Shown here: positions 7,534 through 15,745 of the stretch, piece after piece
How the letters are laid out: each line of letters opens with the position of its first letter
Numbering within the stretch: the stretch's first letter is position 1
From: Bacteroidales bacterium
Lineage (GTDB): Bacteria; Bacteroidota; Bacteroidia; Bacteroidales; F082
DNA: 22,465 bases
Assembly: GCA_016281295.1 (NCBI GenBank)
Contig: JAEEII010000067.1
Coordinates: 1 to 22,465 of the forward strand
Direction of reading: 5' to 3'
Translations under genes and position numbers: made by a program
The notes under the pieces: generated by a model
What the model was told of the DNA's origin: nothing
What the model saw: the letters and a program-made list of their open reading frames with translations, nothing else
Database searches by the model: none

Positions 7534-9168
7534 CTATAGCTTGGCAACGATAGGCAACACACGCTCGTTGCCGAATGCCTTGGGCGACACCCGCAGAATG
7601 GGCGCCACCTGTTTGCGCTTGAACTCGTTACGGTTCACCATCCGAATCACACGTGACACCGTTGGCTCATCGAAACCAACGGCGATGATCTCCTCAGCCG
7701 ATTGTGAGCCTTCGATATAATGGAACAAAATGCGGTCAAGAACATCATAATCCGGTAAACTGTCGGTATCTTTCTGGTCAGGACGCAACTCCGCCGAAGG
7801 AGCCTTGTTGATGGTATGCCAAGGAATGATTTCCTCCTCCTTATTAATATAACGGGCTAGCTCAAATGCCTCGGTCTTGTAAACATCGCCAATGACCGAG
7901 AGTCCCCCACACATATCACCATACAAAGTACCGTAACCCACCGAAGCTTCCGACTTGTTGCTCGTATTCAGCAAAACATTGCCGAATTTGTTGCTGACGG
8001 CCATCAAAATCACCGCACGAATACGAGCCTGCAAGTTCTCTTCGGTGACATCGAACTGACGCCCTTCAAAGATAGGTTGGAGTGAGGTCATGAAAGCATC
8101 ATAAACCGGCTTGATGGGCACGGTATCGTATCGAATTCCCAACTTCTGAGCCAATGCCTCAGCATCAGACACTGAATGGTCGGTGGAGAATTGTGAGGGC
8201 AGCAATACCACGCGCACCTGATCAGCGCCCAAGGCCTTGACCGCAAAATAAGTCACCAATGCGGAGTCGAGGCCTCCCGAAAGCCCGATAACAGCACTCT
8301 TGAAATGCAATTTTTGAAAATAATCCCTGACACCCGTCACCAAGGCGTCATGAATCAAGGCCATCTTGCTGGGAATCTCCAAACAGTCCTCTGCCGTGCG
8401 GAAGAAACTCAAAAACTCCGTGTCAACCAGTTGGACGGCAGACTCAAAGAAAGGCAAGGCTGTGTCGATATGACCATTACTGGCAAATGCCATTGAACCG
8501 CCATCAAAAATCAGATGTGACTCAGCACCCACTTGGTTCACCATCAACAATGGAAGCTCATATTTCAGCACAGTTTGTCGCAAGGTGTCGCAACGATATT
8601 GCGGCATAGTATAGTCGAATGCGGATGCTGCCAGTACAATCACCAAATCGGGCTTTAACCCGACAAGCTCATCCATGCGGTTTTCCATCAACAAGGGATC
8701 GGATCCCCAGTTCGCGAGGTCATCGCCAAGCGTCACCGCTATTCGATGTCCCTCTAACTCAAGGAGGTGATCCTCGTCATGGGATGGCTCGAAATACTTC
8801 CTTTCGTCGAACAAGGGATTGGAGCCTATCCGTTTCTTCTTAAACACTTGGCGTTGTCCCTGATAGAGATAAACCGCGGCGTTGTAAAAAGGCTTCTGCC
8901 CTTCCCTGCCGTTGCGCACTGGGCAACCAACAAGAAGCGGGATGTCAAAACAGCGTTGGGCAATTTTTTCTAACGAAGCCTCACATTGATCCAAAAAATC
9001 GGAGAATTCAAGACAATCGAAAGGGAAATACCCACAGACTGATAATTCAGAAAACACGACCAAGTCGGCGCCTTCAGCCTTGGCTTGTTGGGCAGCGGCA
9101 ACCATCAATTCCTGATTTCTCTCAAAATCACCGATACAATAATTAAGTTGAGCTAATGCTATTTTCAT
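7534..9168 (-). CDS. nadE: NAD+ synthetase with N-terminal nitrilase domain; predicted glutaminase cysteine replaced by glycine
   Basis: This 544-residue two-domain enzyme would convert deamido-NAD to NAD with ATP. Residues 1 to about 255 form a nitrilase-type glutaminase (CN_hydrolase) domain, with the catalytic Glu in SELSVCGY (E41) and a Lys in the 110-112 stretch. The expected catalytic Cys of the ICED-type motif is absent: the aligned segment is VTLGDDLANWG, with Gly148 (codon at 8725-8727). Residues about 265-544 are the synthetase domain with the ATP-loop SGGLDS (297-302), LLPSQFST, LLNTSNKSE, YGDMCGGL and KAPSAELRPDQKD. The longest frame starts at 9198, but that ATG lies within the promoter -7 box (9196-9203), so MKIALAQ at 9168 is chosen. 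With Cys gone, it probably uses free ammonia (inference). Confidence 0.93.
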   Translation of the reverse strand: MKIALAQLNYCIGDFERNQELMVAAAQQAKAEGADLVVFSELSVCGYFPFDCLEFSDFLDQCEASLEKIAQRCFDIPLLVGCPVRNGREGQKPFYNAAVYLYQGQRQVFKKKRIGSNPLFDERKYFEPSHDEDHLLELEGHRIAVTLGDDLANWGSDPLLMENRMDELVGLKPDLVIVLAASAFDYTMPQYRCDTLRQTVLKYELPLLMVNQVGAESHLIFDGGSMAFASNGHIDTALPFFESAVQLVDTEFLSFFRTAEDCLEIPSKMALIHDALVTGVRDYFQKLHFKSAVIGLSGGLDSALVTYFAVKALGADQVRVVLLPSQFSTDHSVSDAEALAQKLGIRYDTVPIKPVYDAFMTSLQPIFEGRQFDVTEENLQARIRAVILMAVSNKFGNVLLNTSNKSEASVGYGTLYGDMCGGLSVIGDVYKTEAFELARYINKEEEIIPWHTINKAPSAELRPDQKDTDSLPDYDVLDRILFHYIEGSQSAEEIIAVGFDEPTVSRVIRMVNRNEFKRKQVAPILRVSPKAFGNERVLPIVAKL

Positions 9169-9195
9169 ATCACAAAAATTATGCTTTATAGCATA

Positions 9196-9229
9196 CAAAG
9201 GTAAATTATTTCCTTGATTTATTCACAAA
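9196..9229 (-). promoter_or_regulatory. Promoter of nadE
   Basis: On the minus strand TTTG (9229-9226), a 22-nt spacer and TACCTTTG (9203-9196) match the Bacteroidota -33/-7 pattern. The leader to the ATG at 9168 would be about 20 nt. Confidence 0.62.
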
Positions 9230-9244
9230 TTCAAAAATGATTCT

Positions 9245-9252
9245 TACTTTTG
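9245..9252 (+). promoter_or_regulatory. -7 box of the beta-barrel protein gene
   Basis: TACTTTTG is a perfect TAnnTTTG box, 39 nt before the ATG at 9292. No -33 TTG at normal spacing is evident. It is divergent from the nadE promoter, with about 40 nt between the two -7 boxes. Confidence 0.55.
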
Positions 9253-9291
9253 CTTGGAAAAACATTAATCAACATTAAAAAATAACACAAC

Positions 9292-10005
9292 ATGAAGAAA
9301 TCTTTTTTGCTTCTTGCCGCGTTACTGATTATGGGCAGCGCAGCATTTGCAGGCGGTGGTGTTGAGTTATCCATCGGCCCGAAAGTCGGTTATCAGACCG
9401 CTACCCTTTCCTACAAAAAGGCAGACATCAAATCAGGATTCGCCAACCATTTCGCTGCCGGTATTTTCGGAAGAGTAGGTCTTGGCTCCGTCTATGTACA
9501 ACCTGAAGTTCTGTATTTCAAGACTTCCAGCATGTTCGATGTCGATTTCACTGGAACCGGAACCGACAACATCTTCAACATCCCCACTGGTGCCAATGTG
9601 GGTGTGACCCTGAATTCCATGAACATTCAAGTTCCTATCTTGGTAGGCTTCACCTTCCTTGATTTAGACATCGTTTCTTTCCGCGCACAGATAGGCCCAA
9701 CAGCCAACTTTGTGATCAAATCCACTCAGTTATGGGACTACAGCACTGAGGGAAACAACGAAAGCACAGAGTTTGACGGCAGCAGCCTCCTGGATCCCAA
9801 GACCATTGCTTGGGGTATGCAGGGTGGACTGGGTGTCGATGTGCTTGGCTTCCTCACGCTTGACATCAACTACAACTTCGGACTTACCAAGATGTTCAAC
9901 GCTTTGGATGCCTCAGGCGTTGGCAGCCAATACTTCAACTTTAACAACATGGACACCAGCAAGCAAAGCCTGTTCATGGTGACGTTGGGATTGAAGATTT
10001 TGTAA
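9292..10005 (+). CDS. Small outer membrane beta-barrel protein (porin/PorT-like family)
   Basis: This 237-residue protein has a signal peptide ending AAFA (residue 20) followed by GGGVELSIGPKVGYQTATLSY, the usual first strand of Bacteroidota outer membrane beta-barrel (OMP_b-brl_2 / PorT-like) proteins. The mature part shows alternating hydrophobic strands separated by polar loops: SVYVQPEVLYFKT, QVPILVGFTF, FRAQIGPTANFVI, GLGVDVLGFLTLDINYNFGL and the final strand SLFMVTLGLKIL. It is predicted to sit in the outer membrane as an 8- to 10-stranded barrel. Substrate or role cannot be read from the sequence. It has its own promoter and its own terminator, so it is monocistronic. Confidence 0.85.
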   Translation: MKKSFLLLAALLIMGSAAFAGGGVELSIGPKVGYQTATLSYKKADIKSGFANHFAAGIFGRVGLGSVYVQPEVLYFKTSSMFDVDFTGTGTDNIFNIPTGANVGVTLNSMNIQVPILVGFTFLDLDIVSFRAQIGPTANFVIKSTQLWDYSTEGNNESTEFDGSSLLDPKTIAWGMQGGLGVDVLGFLTLDINYNFGLTKMFNALDASGVGSQYFNFNNMDTSKQSLFMVTLGLKIL

Positions 10006-10029
10006 TTCACATCCATCAAAAAAAAAAAC

Positions 10030-10066
10030 AAAAAGGCAGCGGGTGTAATATCCGCTGTCTTTTTTT
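10030..10066 (+). terminator. Intrinsic terminator of the beta-barrel gene
   Basis: GGCAGCGG (10035-10042) pairs with CCGCTGTC (10052-10059), with one G-U pair and a 9-nt loop, followed by seven T at 10060-10066. The flanking A-run (10030-10034) can extend the stem with the Ts. The last T of the run is the first base of the promoter box of the next gene. Confidence 0.85.
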
Positions 10067-10073
10067 ATCTTTG
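10066..10073 (+). promoter_or_regulatory. -7 box of the first M24 peptidase gene, abutting the upstream terminator
   Basis: TATCTTTG matches TAnnTTTG and begins within the terminator T-tract. It lies 24 nt before the ATG at 10098, giving a leader of roughly 15 nt. Confidence 0.55.
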
Positions 10074-10097
10074 TATTCCCAATCAAAAAAACAAACC

Positions 10098-11384
10098 ATG
10101 AATATTCCCAACCGTCTCTTCATCCGCAACAGAGCCCATTTGGCCGCTCAGCTACCTCCGAAATCTATTGCCATTTTCACCGCCAACGAGCCGATGCCCC
10201 GTAACGGCGATGAGTTCTATCCTTTCAGACAACAGTCTGACTTCTTTTACCTTACGGGCATCAACGAGGAAAACGCCTTCCTGCTGATCGCCCCTGACTA
10301 CCCCGACGAAACGCTCCGAGAAGTTTTGTTTATCGAGCCATACGACGAGGTGAGGGTCATTTGGCAAGGAGAGATGCTTGACGCAAATCAAGCTACCCTG
10401 TTATCTGGCGTGAAGACCGTCAAAGGAAGCAACAGCTTCTACAGCGTGCTCAACGACATAGCCTATTCAGGTTATGGCGACACCATCTTCCTCAACAGCT
10501 ATGAATACCCGAAATATGAATGCGCCGTCGAGACCATCCAGAAACGCTTCGTCAAGAAAATCAAAGAGATGTACCCGATGCATCAATGGGGTCGCACAGC
10601 CCCCATCCTCAACGCCCTGCGCATGATCAAATCGGAAGATGAAATCGAAATCACACAACATGCCTGCGACATCACCTCGAAAGCGTTTCGTCGCTGTCTT
10701 GAGACCGTGGAACCAGGCATGAACGAATATGAGGTCCAAGCCGAAATTGAATACATCTTCAAGCAAAACAACGCCACTGGCCACGCATACGCCCCCATCA
10801 TCGCCGGAGGCAAAAACGCCTGTTGTTTACACTACTCAAAAAACCAAAGCCAACTTCATGATGGCGACCTCTTGCTCTTTGACATCGGCTGCGAATACAA
10901 GAACTACTCCTCAGACCTCAGCCGTACCATCCCCGTAAACGGTCATTTCACAGAAAGACAGAAAGACTGTTACAATGCGGTGCTACGTGTCATGAAGGAA
11001 GTTACAAAACTCTATGTTCCAGGAAGTTGTATCAATAAGATTAACCAAACTACCTATCAGCTGATGGAGCGGGAGATGATCAAACTGGGGCTTTTCACTG
11101 AAGAGGATGTCAAGAACCAGGATCCCGAACAACCAAGATATCGCAAATACCTGATGCATGGCATCTCGCATCACATTGGCTTGGATGTACATGACAGCAT
11201 CGACAAATTCAAGCTTTTCGAGCCGGGAATGATTCTCACATGCGAACCAGGAATATACATCCGCGAGGAAGGCATAGGCATCCGTATCGAGAACGACCTG
11301 CTCATCACGGAAGGCGAGCCCATTAACCTATTCAAAGGCCTGCCTACCGAAATCGATGAAATTGAGGCGGCGATGAAAAAATAA
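10098..11384 (+). CDS. pepP: Xaa-Pro aminopeptidase (aminopeptidase P, M24B)
   Basis: This 428-residue enzyme removes N-terminal residues preceding proline from peptides in the cytoplasm. Residues 1 to about 165 form the aminopeptidase P N-terminal domain (YPFRQQSDFFYLTGINE). Residues about 175-415 form the pita-bread catalytic domain with all five dinuclear-metal ligands: D262 (LFDIG), D273 (SSDLSRT), H358 (HGISHHIGLDVHD), E383 (CEPGIY) and E398 (IRIENDLLIT). A longer frame would begin at a TTG at 10071 inside the promoter box; the ATG at 10098 is preferred. A second M24 gene follows 33 nt after the stop and has its own promoter box. Confidence 0.93.
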   Translation: MNIPNRLFIRNRAHLAAQLPPKSIAIFTANEPMPRNGDEFYPFRQQSDFFYLTGINEENAFLLIAPDYPDETLREVLFIEPYDEVRVIWQGEMLDANQATLLSGVKTVKGSNSFYSVLNDIAYSGYGDTIFLNSYEYPKYECAVETIQKRFVKKIKEMYPMHQWGRTAPILNALRMIKSEDEIEITQHACDITSKAFRRCLETVEPGMNEYEVQAEIEYIFKQNNATGHAYAPIIAGGKNACCLHYSKNQSQLHDGDLLLFDIGCEYKNYSSDLSRTIPVNGHFTERQKDCYNAVLRVMKEVTKLYVPGSCINKINQTTYQLMEREMIKLGLFTEEDVKNQDPEQPRYRKYLMHGISHHIGLDVHDSIDKFKLFEPGMILTCEPGIYIREEGIGIRIENDLLITEGEPINLFKGLPTEIDEIEAAMKK

Positions 11385-11393
11385 GTATATTTG
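11362..11393 (+). promoter_or_regulatory. Promoter of the second M24 peptidase gene
   Basis: TTG at 11362-11364 (inside the end of the upstream coding region) and TATATTTG at 11386-11393, immediately after its stop codon, are spaced by 21 nt. The leader to the ATG at 11418 is about 20 nt. Confidence 0.62.
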
Positions 11394-11417
11394 CATCACT
11401 AATAAATACCATATAAC

Positions 11418-12839
11418 ATGTTCAACAAAGACGTATATGCCGGACGCAGGGCCGCTTTAAAGCAGATGCTCAACAAGGGCATCGCCATCTTCCCTGCCAA
11501 TAACGAAGCACCTTTCAACTATCCCGACAACACTTATATTTACCGTCAGGACAGCAACTTCTCTTACTACTTTGGACTTAACCATCCTGACTTGGTCGGT
11601 GTCATTGATTTCGAGACTGGTGACGAGATTCTCTTTGGCGTAGAGGTCACCATCGACGATGTGATCTGGTGTGGACCATTGCCTTCACTGAAAGAGCAAG
11701 GCGACTGCATTGGCATCAATGACTGCCGTGACTTCAACCGTTTCGGAGAATATCTCCAGCAAGCCATAGCCCAAGGGCGAAAGATTCATATTTTACCCAC
11801 CTACCGTGCTGACACGCAGATCCAGCTCTCCAACTGGCTCAGCTGCCACGTCAGCAAGGTGTCGGATTATGTCAGCCTTGAGCTTATCAAAGCGGTTATT
11901 TCCATGCGTGAGGTCAAGAGTGACATTGAGATTGCCGAGATGGAACGTGCCGCCAACACTGCCTATTACATGCACACCACTGCCATGAAGATGTGTAAAC
12001 CTGGCATGGTAGAACAAGACATCGCTGGTGTGGTGGAAGGCCTCTCGCTCTCTGGAGGCGGACCCGTGTCGTTCCCTGTCATCCTCAGCGTTGACGGTCA
12101 GACGCTGCACAACCACAGCCATCACAACGTGCTGAAAGAAGGGCGTATGATGGTGTGTGATGCCGGTGCCGAAACCGAGAATTACTACGCTAGCGACTTC
12201 ACCCGCACCACTCCGGTAGGTGGCAAGTTCAACCAGCGTCAGCGCGAGATCTATGAAATCGTCCTTGCTGCCAACCAGAAAGTGGCCGCCAACACCCGCC
12301 CCTACATCCCTTATATGACCATGCACACGCTTGCTTGCCGCACCCTGATTGAAGGGCTGAAGGAGGTTGGCCTGATGAAAGGCAATGTGGATGAGGCTTT
12401 GATGGCAGGTGCTCACTGGCTGTTCATGCCTCACGGCCTGGGTCACATGCTGGGTATGGACGTTCATGACATGGAAGGCCTCGGCGAGACCTACGTGGGT
12501 TATGACGACATCACTCCACGTTCCACCAAACAAGGCTTCAGCTGTTTGCGTTGCGGCAAGACCCTCAAACCCGGCTTTGTAGTTACCGACGAGCCAGGCA
12601 TCTATTTCATTCCCACCCTCATCGACCTTTGGAAGGCTGAAGGAAAACACAAAGATTTCATCAACTACGACAAGTTGGAGACCTACAAGGACTTCGGTGG
12701 CATCCGTATTGAGGACGACCTGCTCATCACTGAGGACGGCTGCCGTATTCTTGGAAGACCCATCCCGAAAACCATCGCCGAAGTCGAGGAAATCTGCGCC
12801 CAAGGCCGCGAATGGATCAAGATGCCGGGATTGTATTAA
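11418..12839 (+). CDS. M24 family metallopeptidase (prolidase / aminopeptidase P type)
   Basis: This 473-residue protein has an N-terminal creatinase/aminopeptidase P-like domain (about 1-165) and a pita-bread catalytic domain. The metal ligands are all present: D248 (VCDAGAE), D260 (ASDFTRT), H343 (HGLGHMLGMDVHD), E392 (TDEPGIYF) and E432 (IRIEDDLLIT). Between the His and the first Glu, and again between the two Glu ligands, it carries longer loops than its neighbour (GYDDITPRSTKQGFSCLRCG; LWKAEGKHKDFINYDKLE), a pattern seen in Xaa-Pro dipeptidases. It probably cleaves Xaa-Pro di- or oligopeptides in the cytoplasm; which of the two activities dominates is not decidable here. Its stop codon overlaps that of the convergent TonB-dependent receptor gene. 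Confidence 0.9.
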   Translation: MFNKDVYAGRRAALKQMLNKGIAIFPANNEAPFNYPDNTYIYRQDSNFSYYFGLNHPDLVGVIDFETGDEILFGVEVTIDDVIWCGPLPSLKEQGDCIGINDCRDFNRFGEYLQQAIAQGRKIHILPTYRADTQIQLSNWLSCHVSKVSDYVSLELIKAVISMREVKSDIEIAEMERAANTAYYMHTTAMKMCKPGMVEQDIAGVVEGLSLSGGGPVSFPVILSVDGQTLHNHSHHNVLKEGRMMVCDAGAETENYYASDFTRTTPVGGKFNQRQREIYEIVLAANQKVAANTRPYIPYMTMHTLACRTLIEGLKEVGLMKGNVDEALMAGAHWLFMPHGLGHMLGMDVHDMEGLGETYVGYDDITPRSTKQGFSCLRCGKTLKPGFVVTDEPGIYFIPTLIDLWKAEGKHKDFINYDKLETYKDFGGIRIEDDLLITEDGCRILGRPIPKTIAEVEEICAQGREWIKMPGLY

Positions 12840-15355
12840 AACTCTGTGACCAATTTCACATTGATGTAACGGGGGGTCAAGTAACTATTGATCCCCCATG
12901 CTCTATTATTCACATCCTTCACCCAGGTGTAAGAGACCGTGTTGGAGATGTTCAACAAGTTGAAAACCTCCACGCTCACAAACATATTCTTCACATAGTT
13001 CAAAGGGTTGCCTTTGTTGAAGCTACTTCCCTCGTTGATAAGCTGTTTCACAAAGCCGATGTCAACGCGACGATAGGGAGGATAGGTCGATGAAGGCGAA
13101 TAAAAATCCGATGTGTTGTCATTTACTGGCATTCCTGTCCCAAAGGTCAAAGTCATGTTGACTTTCCAGGTGGGCGCAAAAGGAATGAAATCCTGGAAGA
13201 ACAAGGAGAAACTCACCCGTTGATTCGACGGACGGTAATGCCAACCCAAGGGGATGGTATCGGCCACAGCCTCATCATTATGATGGAAGAATGGCAGCCT
13301 ATTCCCTAACGAATCCACAAGATAATAGTCGCCCGCGATGTCTTCCCTGTTTCTCATAAACGAGAGGCTTGCCCAGCTGTCGATGCCTTTCACAAACTCA
13401 CCATTCATCTTGAAGTCCAAGCCCATGGCATATCCTTTGGCTTGTTGGTCAGCATAATAGCGAATACGGACATTATCGACATCGTAAGGAATAATGTGGG
13501 TCAAGTGTTTGTAATAAGCCTCGGAGGTCAGGATAAAAGGACGGCCCCAAGCATGGAACTTGTAATCACTTCCCAAGATGACCTGATAGGAGCGTTGCAC
13601 CTCTGCATTTTCATAAAGCGAACCGTCACGGTTACGGATCTCACGGTAGAATGGTGTTTGGTTATAGACACCCCCTGAGAGACGGAACACCAAATCGCGA
13701 TGAGAGAAATTGGGCTTATAGGCGATGCCAAAACGGGGGCTGGCATATACCTTATGACGATAGCCCCAGTAATTGGCTCTCAGGCCTGCAGTCAGCACAA
13801 TCTCGCTCTCGTCCTTCATCGCAAAGGTCAACGACTGTTGAACAAATCCATCAATATTGTTGATTCCTAATATATTATGGGATTGGTGATGCATATCCAA
13901 GACCAAGTTAGGCAGCACTGTAGGCATCATTCCAGGCATATCCATGGGATGGGGCAAGCTAAAACCTGCTGAATCGATTTGGTTCCATTCACTCACCACA
14001 TCGTCCACTTGTTGGCGTTGATAGCGGAAGCCCCATTTCAGCACGTTGCGGTCATTCACTTTCATGCCCTTATGGTCAAAGTTATAGACTTGGACATAGA
14101 AGGCGTTTCGTGCGTGTTTCAGATTGGCGCCCGTACCCATGTTAGTAATCACATTTCCTTGCTGTTCCGAGCCCAGTGAGGTTTCTACCTGACCGAGGAA
14201 ATATTCGCCAAAAATATCAAAAGTCTCTGTTTCGTAGGCGGAATAAGCCGAGGTGATGAACTTCAGGTCCAGGTCTTTATTAGGTTTATAGTCGAAAGTC
14301 AATGCACCGAATCCCGTGGTATAATTGTCCACTTCCTGACCTTCGAAAAACCAATCGAGGCGAAGGACTGCATTCATATAGCCGGTTTCAGAGGAAGAGG
14401 ACTGAGGCACCAAGCGATATTGGTTTTGGGAATAATACCCTAACAAGGAGACATCCCAACGGTCATTGAGTTTGTAGTTGAACAAGGCCTGCACATCCGT
14501 AAAGTTAGGTCTATAGGAACCTTTGGTGGACATCATGTTCAAGGCCATGGCGGTATTTTTGTATCGTGCGCCCACAAGATAGTTGAACTTGTCTTTTCCA
14601 AGGGAGCCCTCCACATGAGCTTCTGCGCCAAGAAGGCTCAAGGTAAGGGAGCCTGCGGTTTCGCGTGGTTTTTTATAGGTGACATCGAGCACCGACGACA
14701 TTTTGTCGCCATATTCCGCGGCAAAACCTCCGGCTGAAAACTCTATGTTGTTCACGAGTCGTGAGTTGACAAAGGAGAGGCCTTCTTGTTGTCCTGAGCC
14801 CACAAGGAAAGGTCTATAGATCTCGATACCGTTGACATAAATCAAGTTTTCGTCGAAGTTACCGCCTCGAACCGTATATTGCGAGCTAAGCTCGTTGTTG
14901 GAAATCACGCCAGGAAGGGTTTTGACCAGATTCTCGATGCCTCCACCCATGGTAGGAAGAAGCGTAGCTTGTTTGGCATTGAGGCGGGTAAGGCTAGTGG
15001 CATCAGCAGCACGATCGGAAATCACGGCATCGGGAAGTGTCATGGAATTGGAGACCAAGACAACATCCAGTTTTTTCTTCTCTCCTTTGGAAAGTCTCAC
15101 TTTGCGTTGCACGGTTTGATAGCCGACAAAGGTGTAATTCACCGTCACGGTGGTATCGACGGGCAAGAGGAGCTCGTATCTACCTCTTGAATCGGTGGTC
15201 ACGCCGATAGAGAATTCCGATACCGCCACGTTCACCAAGTCGATGGGCATGTTATTCTCGTCGATGACTTTACCATACAGCAAGCCATCCCGCTCTTTTT
15301 GGGCAAAGGCGGTGCATGACAAGAACAGCATCAGTAACAGCAGTGGTACTCGCAT
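12836..15355 (-). CDS. TonB-dependent outer membrane receptor with carboxypeptidase-regulatory-like domain
   Basis: This 839-residue protein has a signal peptide ending TAFA (residue 18) before QKERDG. A CarboxypepD_reg-like Ig domain (about 24-102; LLYGKVIDENNMPIDLVNV, YTFVGYQTVQR) precedes the plug domain (about 110-230), recognised by LVKTLPGV, YTVRGGNFDENLIYVNGIEIY, VNNIEFSAGGFAAEYGDKMSSVLDV. The remaining 600 residues form the 22-strand barrel, ending in an aromatic residue (KLVTEF). It would import a bound ligand across the outer membrane using TonB. There is no SusD partner beside it, so a SusC-type polysaccharide role is unlikely. A Met/His-rich stretch (469-493) could bind metal. Start: the ATG at 15353-15355 gives a complete signal peptide; only a poor -7-like TTTGTTTG (15393-15400, minus strand) is seen upstream. 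Confidence 0.93.
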   Translation of the reverse strand: MRVPLLLLMLFLSCTAFAQKERDGLLYGKVIDENNMPIDLVNVAVSEFSIGVTTDSRGRYELLLPVDTTVTVNYTFVGYQTVQRKVRLSKGEKKKLDVVLVSNSMTLPDAVISDRAADATSLTRLNAKQATLLPTMGGGIENLVKTLPGVISNNELSSQYTVRGGNFDENLIYVNGIEIYRPFLVGSGQQEGLSFVNSRLVNNIEFSAGGFAAEYGDKMSSVLDVTYKKPRETAGSLTLSLLGAEAHVEGSLGKDKFNYLVGARYKNTAMALNMMSTKGSYRPNFTDVQALFNYKLNDRWDVSLLGYYSQNQYRLVPQSSSSETGYMNAVLRLDWFFEGQEVDNYTTGFGALTFDYKPNKDLDLKFITSAYSAYETETFDIFGEYFLGQVETSLGSEQQGNVITNMGTGANLKHARNAFYVQVYNFDHKGMKVNDRNVLKWGFRYQRQQVDDVVSEWNQIDSAGFSLPHPMDMPGMMPTVLPNLVLDMHHQSHNILGINNIDGFVQQSLTFAMKDESEIVLTAGLRANYWGYRHKVYASPRFGIAYKPNFSHRDLVFRLSGGVYNQTPFYREIRNRDGSLYENAEVQRSYQVILGSDYKFHAWGRPFILTSEAYYKHLTHIIPYDVDNVRIRYYADQQAKGYAMGLDFKMNGEFVKGIDSWASLSFMRNREDIAGDYYLVDSLGNRLPFFHHNDEAVADTIPLGWHYRPSNQRVSFSLFFQDFIPFAPTWKVNMTLTFGTGMPVNDNTSDFYSPSSTYPPYRRVDIGFVKQLINEGSSFNKGNPLNYVKNMFVSVEVFNLLNISNTVSYTWVKDVNNRAWGINSYLTPRYINVKLVTEF

Positions 15356-15397
15356 ACGATGAATAACTCCAAATCGGGCCGTTTAGTATTGTCAAAC

Positions 15398-15427
15398 AAA
15401 AAAAGCCGCCACGCAAGCGTGGCAGCT
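15398..15427 (-). terminator. Intrinsic terminator of rpmB
   Basis: On the minus strand the two 11-nt arms (15417-15427 and 15404-15414) pair completely with one G-U and a 2-nt loop, followed by a run of seven T (15398-15404). It lies 26 nt after the rpmB stop and separates rpmB from the downstream TonB-dependent receptor gene. Confidence 0.88.
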
Positions 15428-15453
15428 GTATAGTATCGGTCTCGTAAACGGGA

Positions 15454-15696
15454 TTACCAACGGTTTAAGTTGCCCTTCTCAGCAGCATCCATGATAGCTG
15501 CGTAAATACCTTTCTTATTAATGGTGCGGAGACCAGCGGCTGAGACCTTCAGCACGACCCATTCATCCCATTCCGGAACGTAGAACTTCTTAATCTTCAG
15601 ATTCGGTTCGAAAGTTCTCTTGGTTCTCTTGTTGGAGTGAGAAACATTGTTACCAGTGATGGTCTTTTTACCTGTAATTTGACAAACTTTTGACAT
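15454..15696 (-). CDS. rpmB: 50S ribosomal protein L28
   Basis: This 80-residue basic protein starts [11 protein letters not shown] and continues [19 protein letters not shown], then [13 protein letters not shown], all conserved in Bacteroidota L28. It is part of the large ribosomal subunit. The zinc-ribbon cysteines found in some L28 proteins are absent (only Cys5). It has a good promoter and a strong terminator, so the transcript is monocistronic. In many Bacteroidota rpmB is directly followed by rpmG (L33) and a small DUF4295 gene; neither is here. Confidence 0.97.
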   Translation of the reverse strand: MSKVCQITGKKTITGNNVSHSNKRTKRTFEPNLKIKKFYVPEWDEWVVLKVSAAGLRTINKKGIYAAIMDAAEKGNLNRW

Positions 15697-15745
15697 AACT
15701 CGATTCCTTTATTATATTTACAATTGTCTTCTTCAAAATGGACTG

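Noticed and set aside
9169..9198. N-terminal extension of nadE (MYAIKHNFCD)
   Set aside because: It overlaps the TACCTTTG box; the family begins MKIALAQ.
11793..12803. A 336-codon minus-strand frame antisense to the second M24 peptidase
   Set aside because: The plus-strand gene has all catalytic residues; the antisense translation is Val/His/Gly-rich without recognisable motifs.
12836..15355. SusC-type glycan importer of a polysaccharide utilisation locus
   Set aside because: No SusD gene beside it, no adjacent glycoside hydrolase on the same strand, and the plug lacks the usual SusC-like arrangement; the GH89 gene is separated by rpmB, the MscS gene and two other plus-strand genes.
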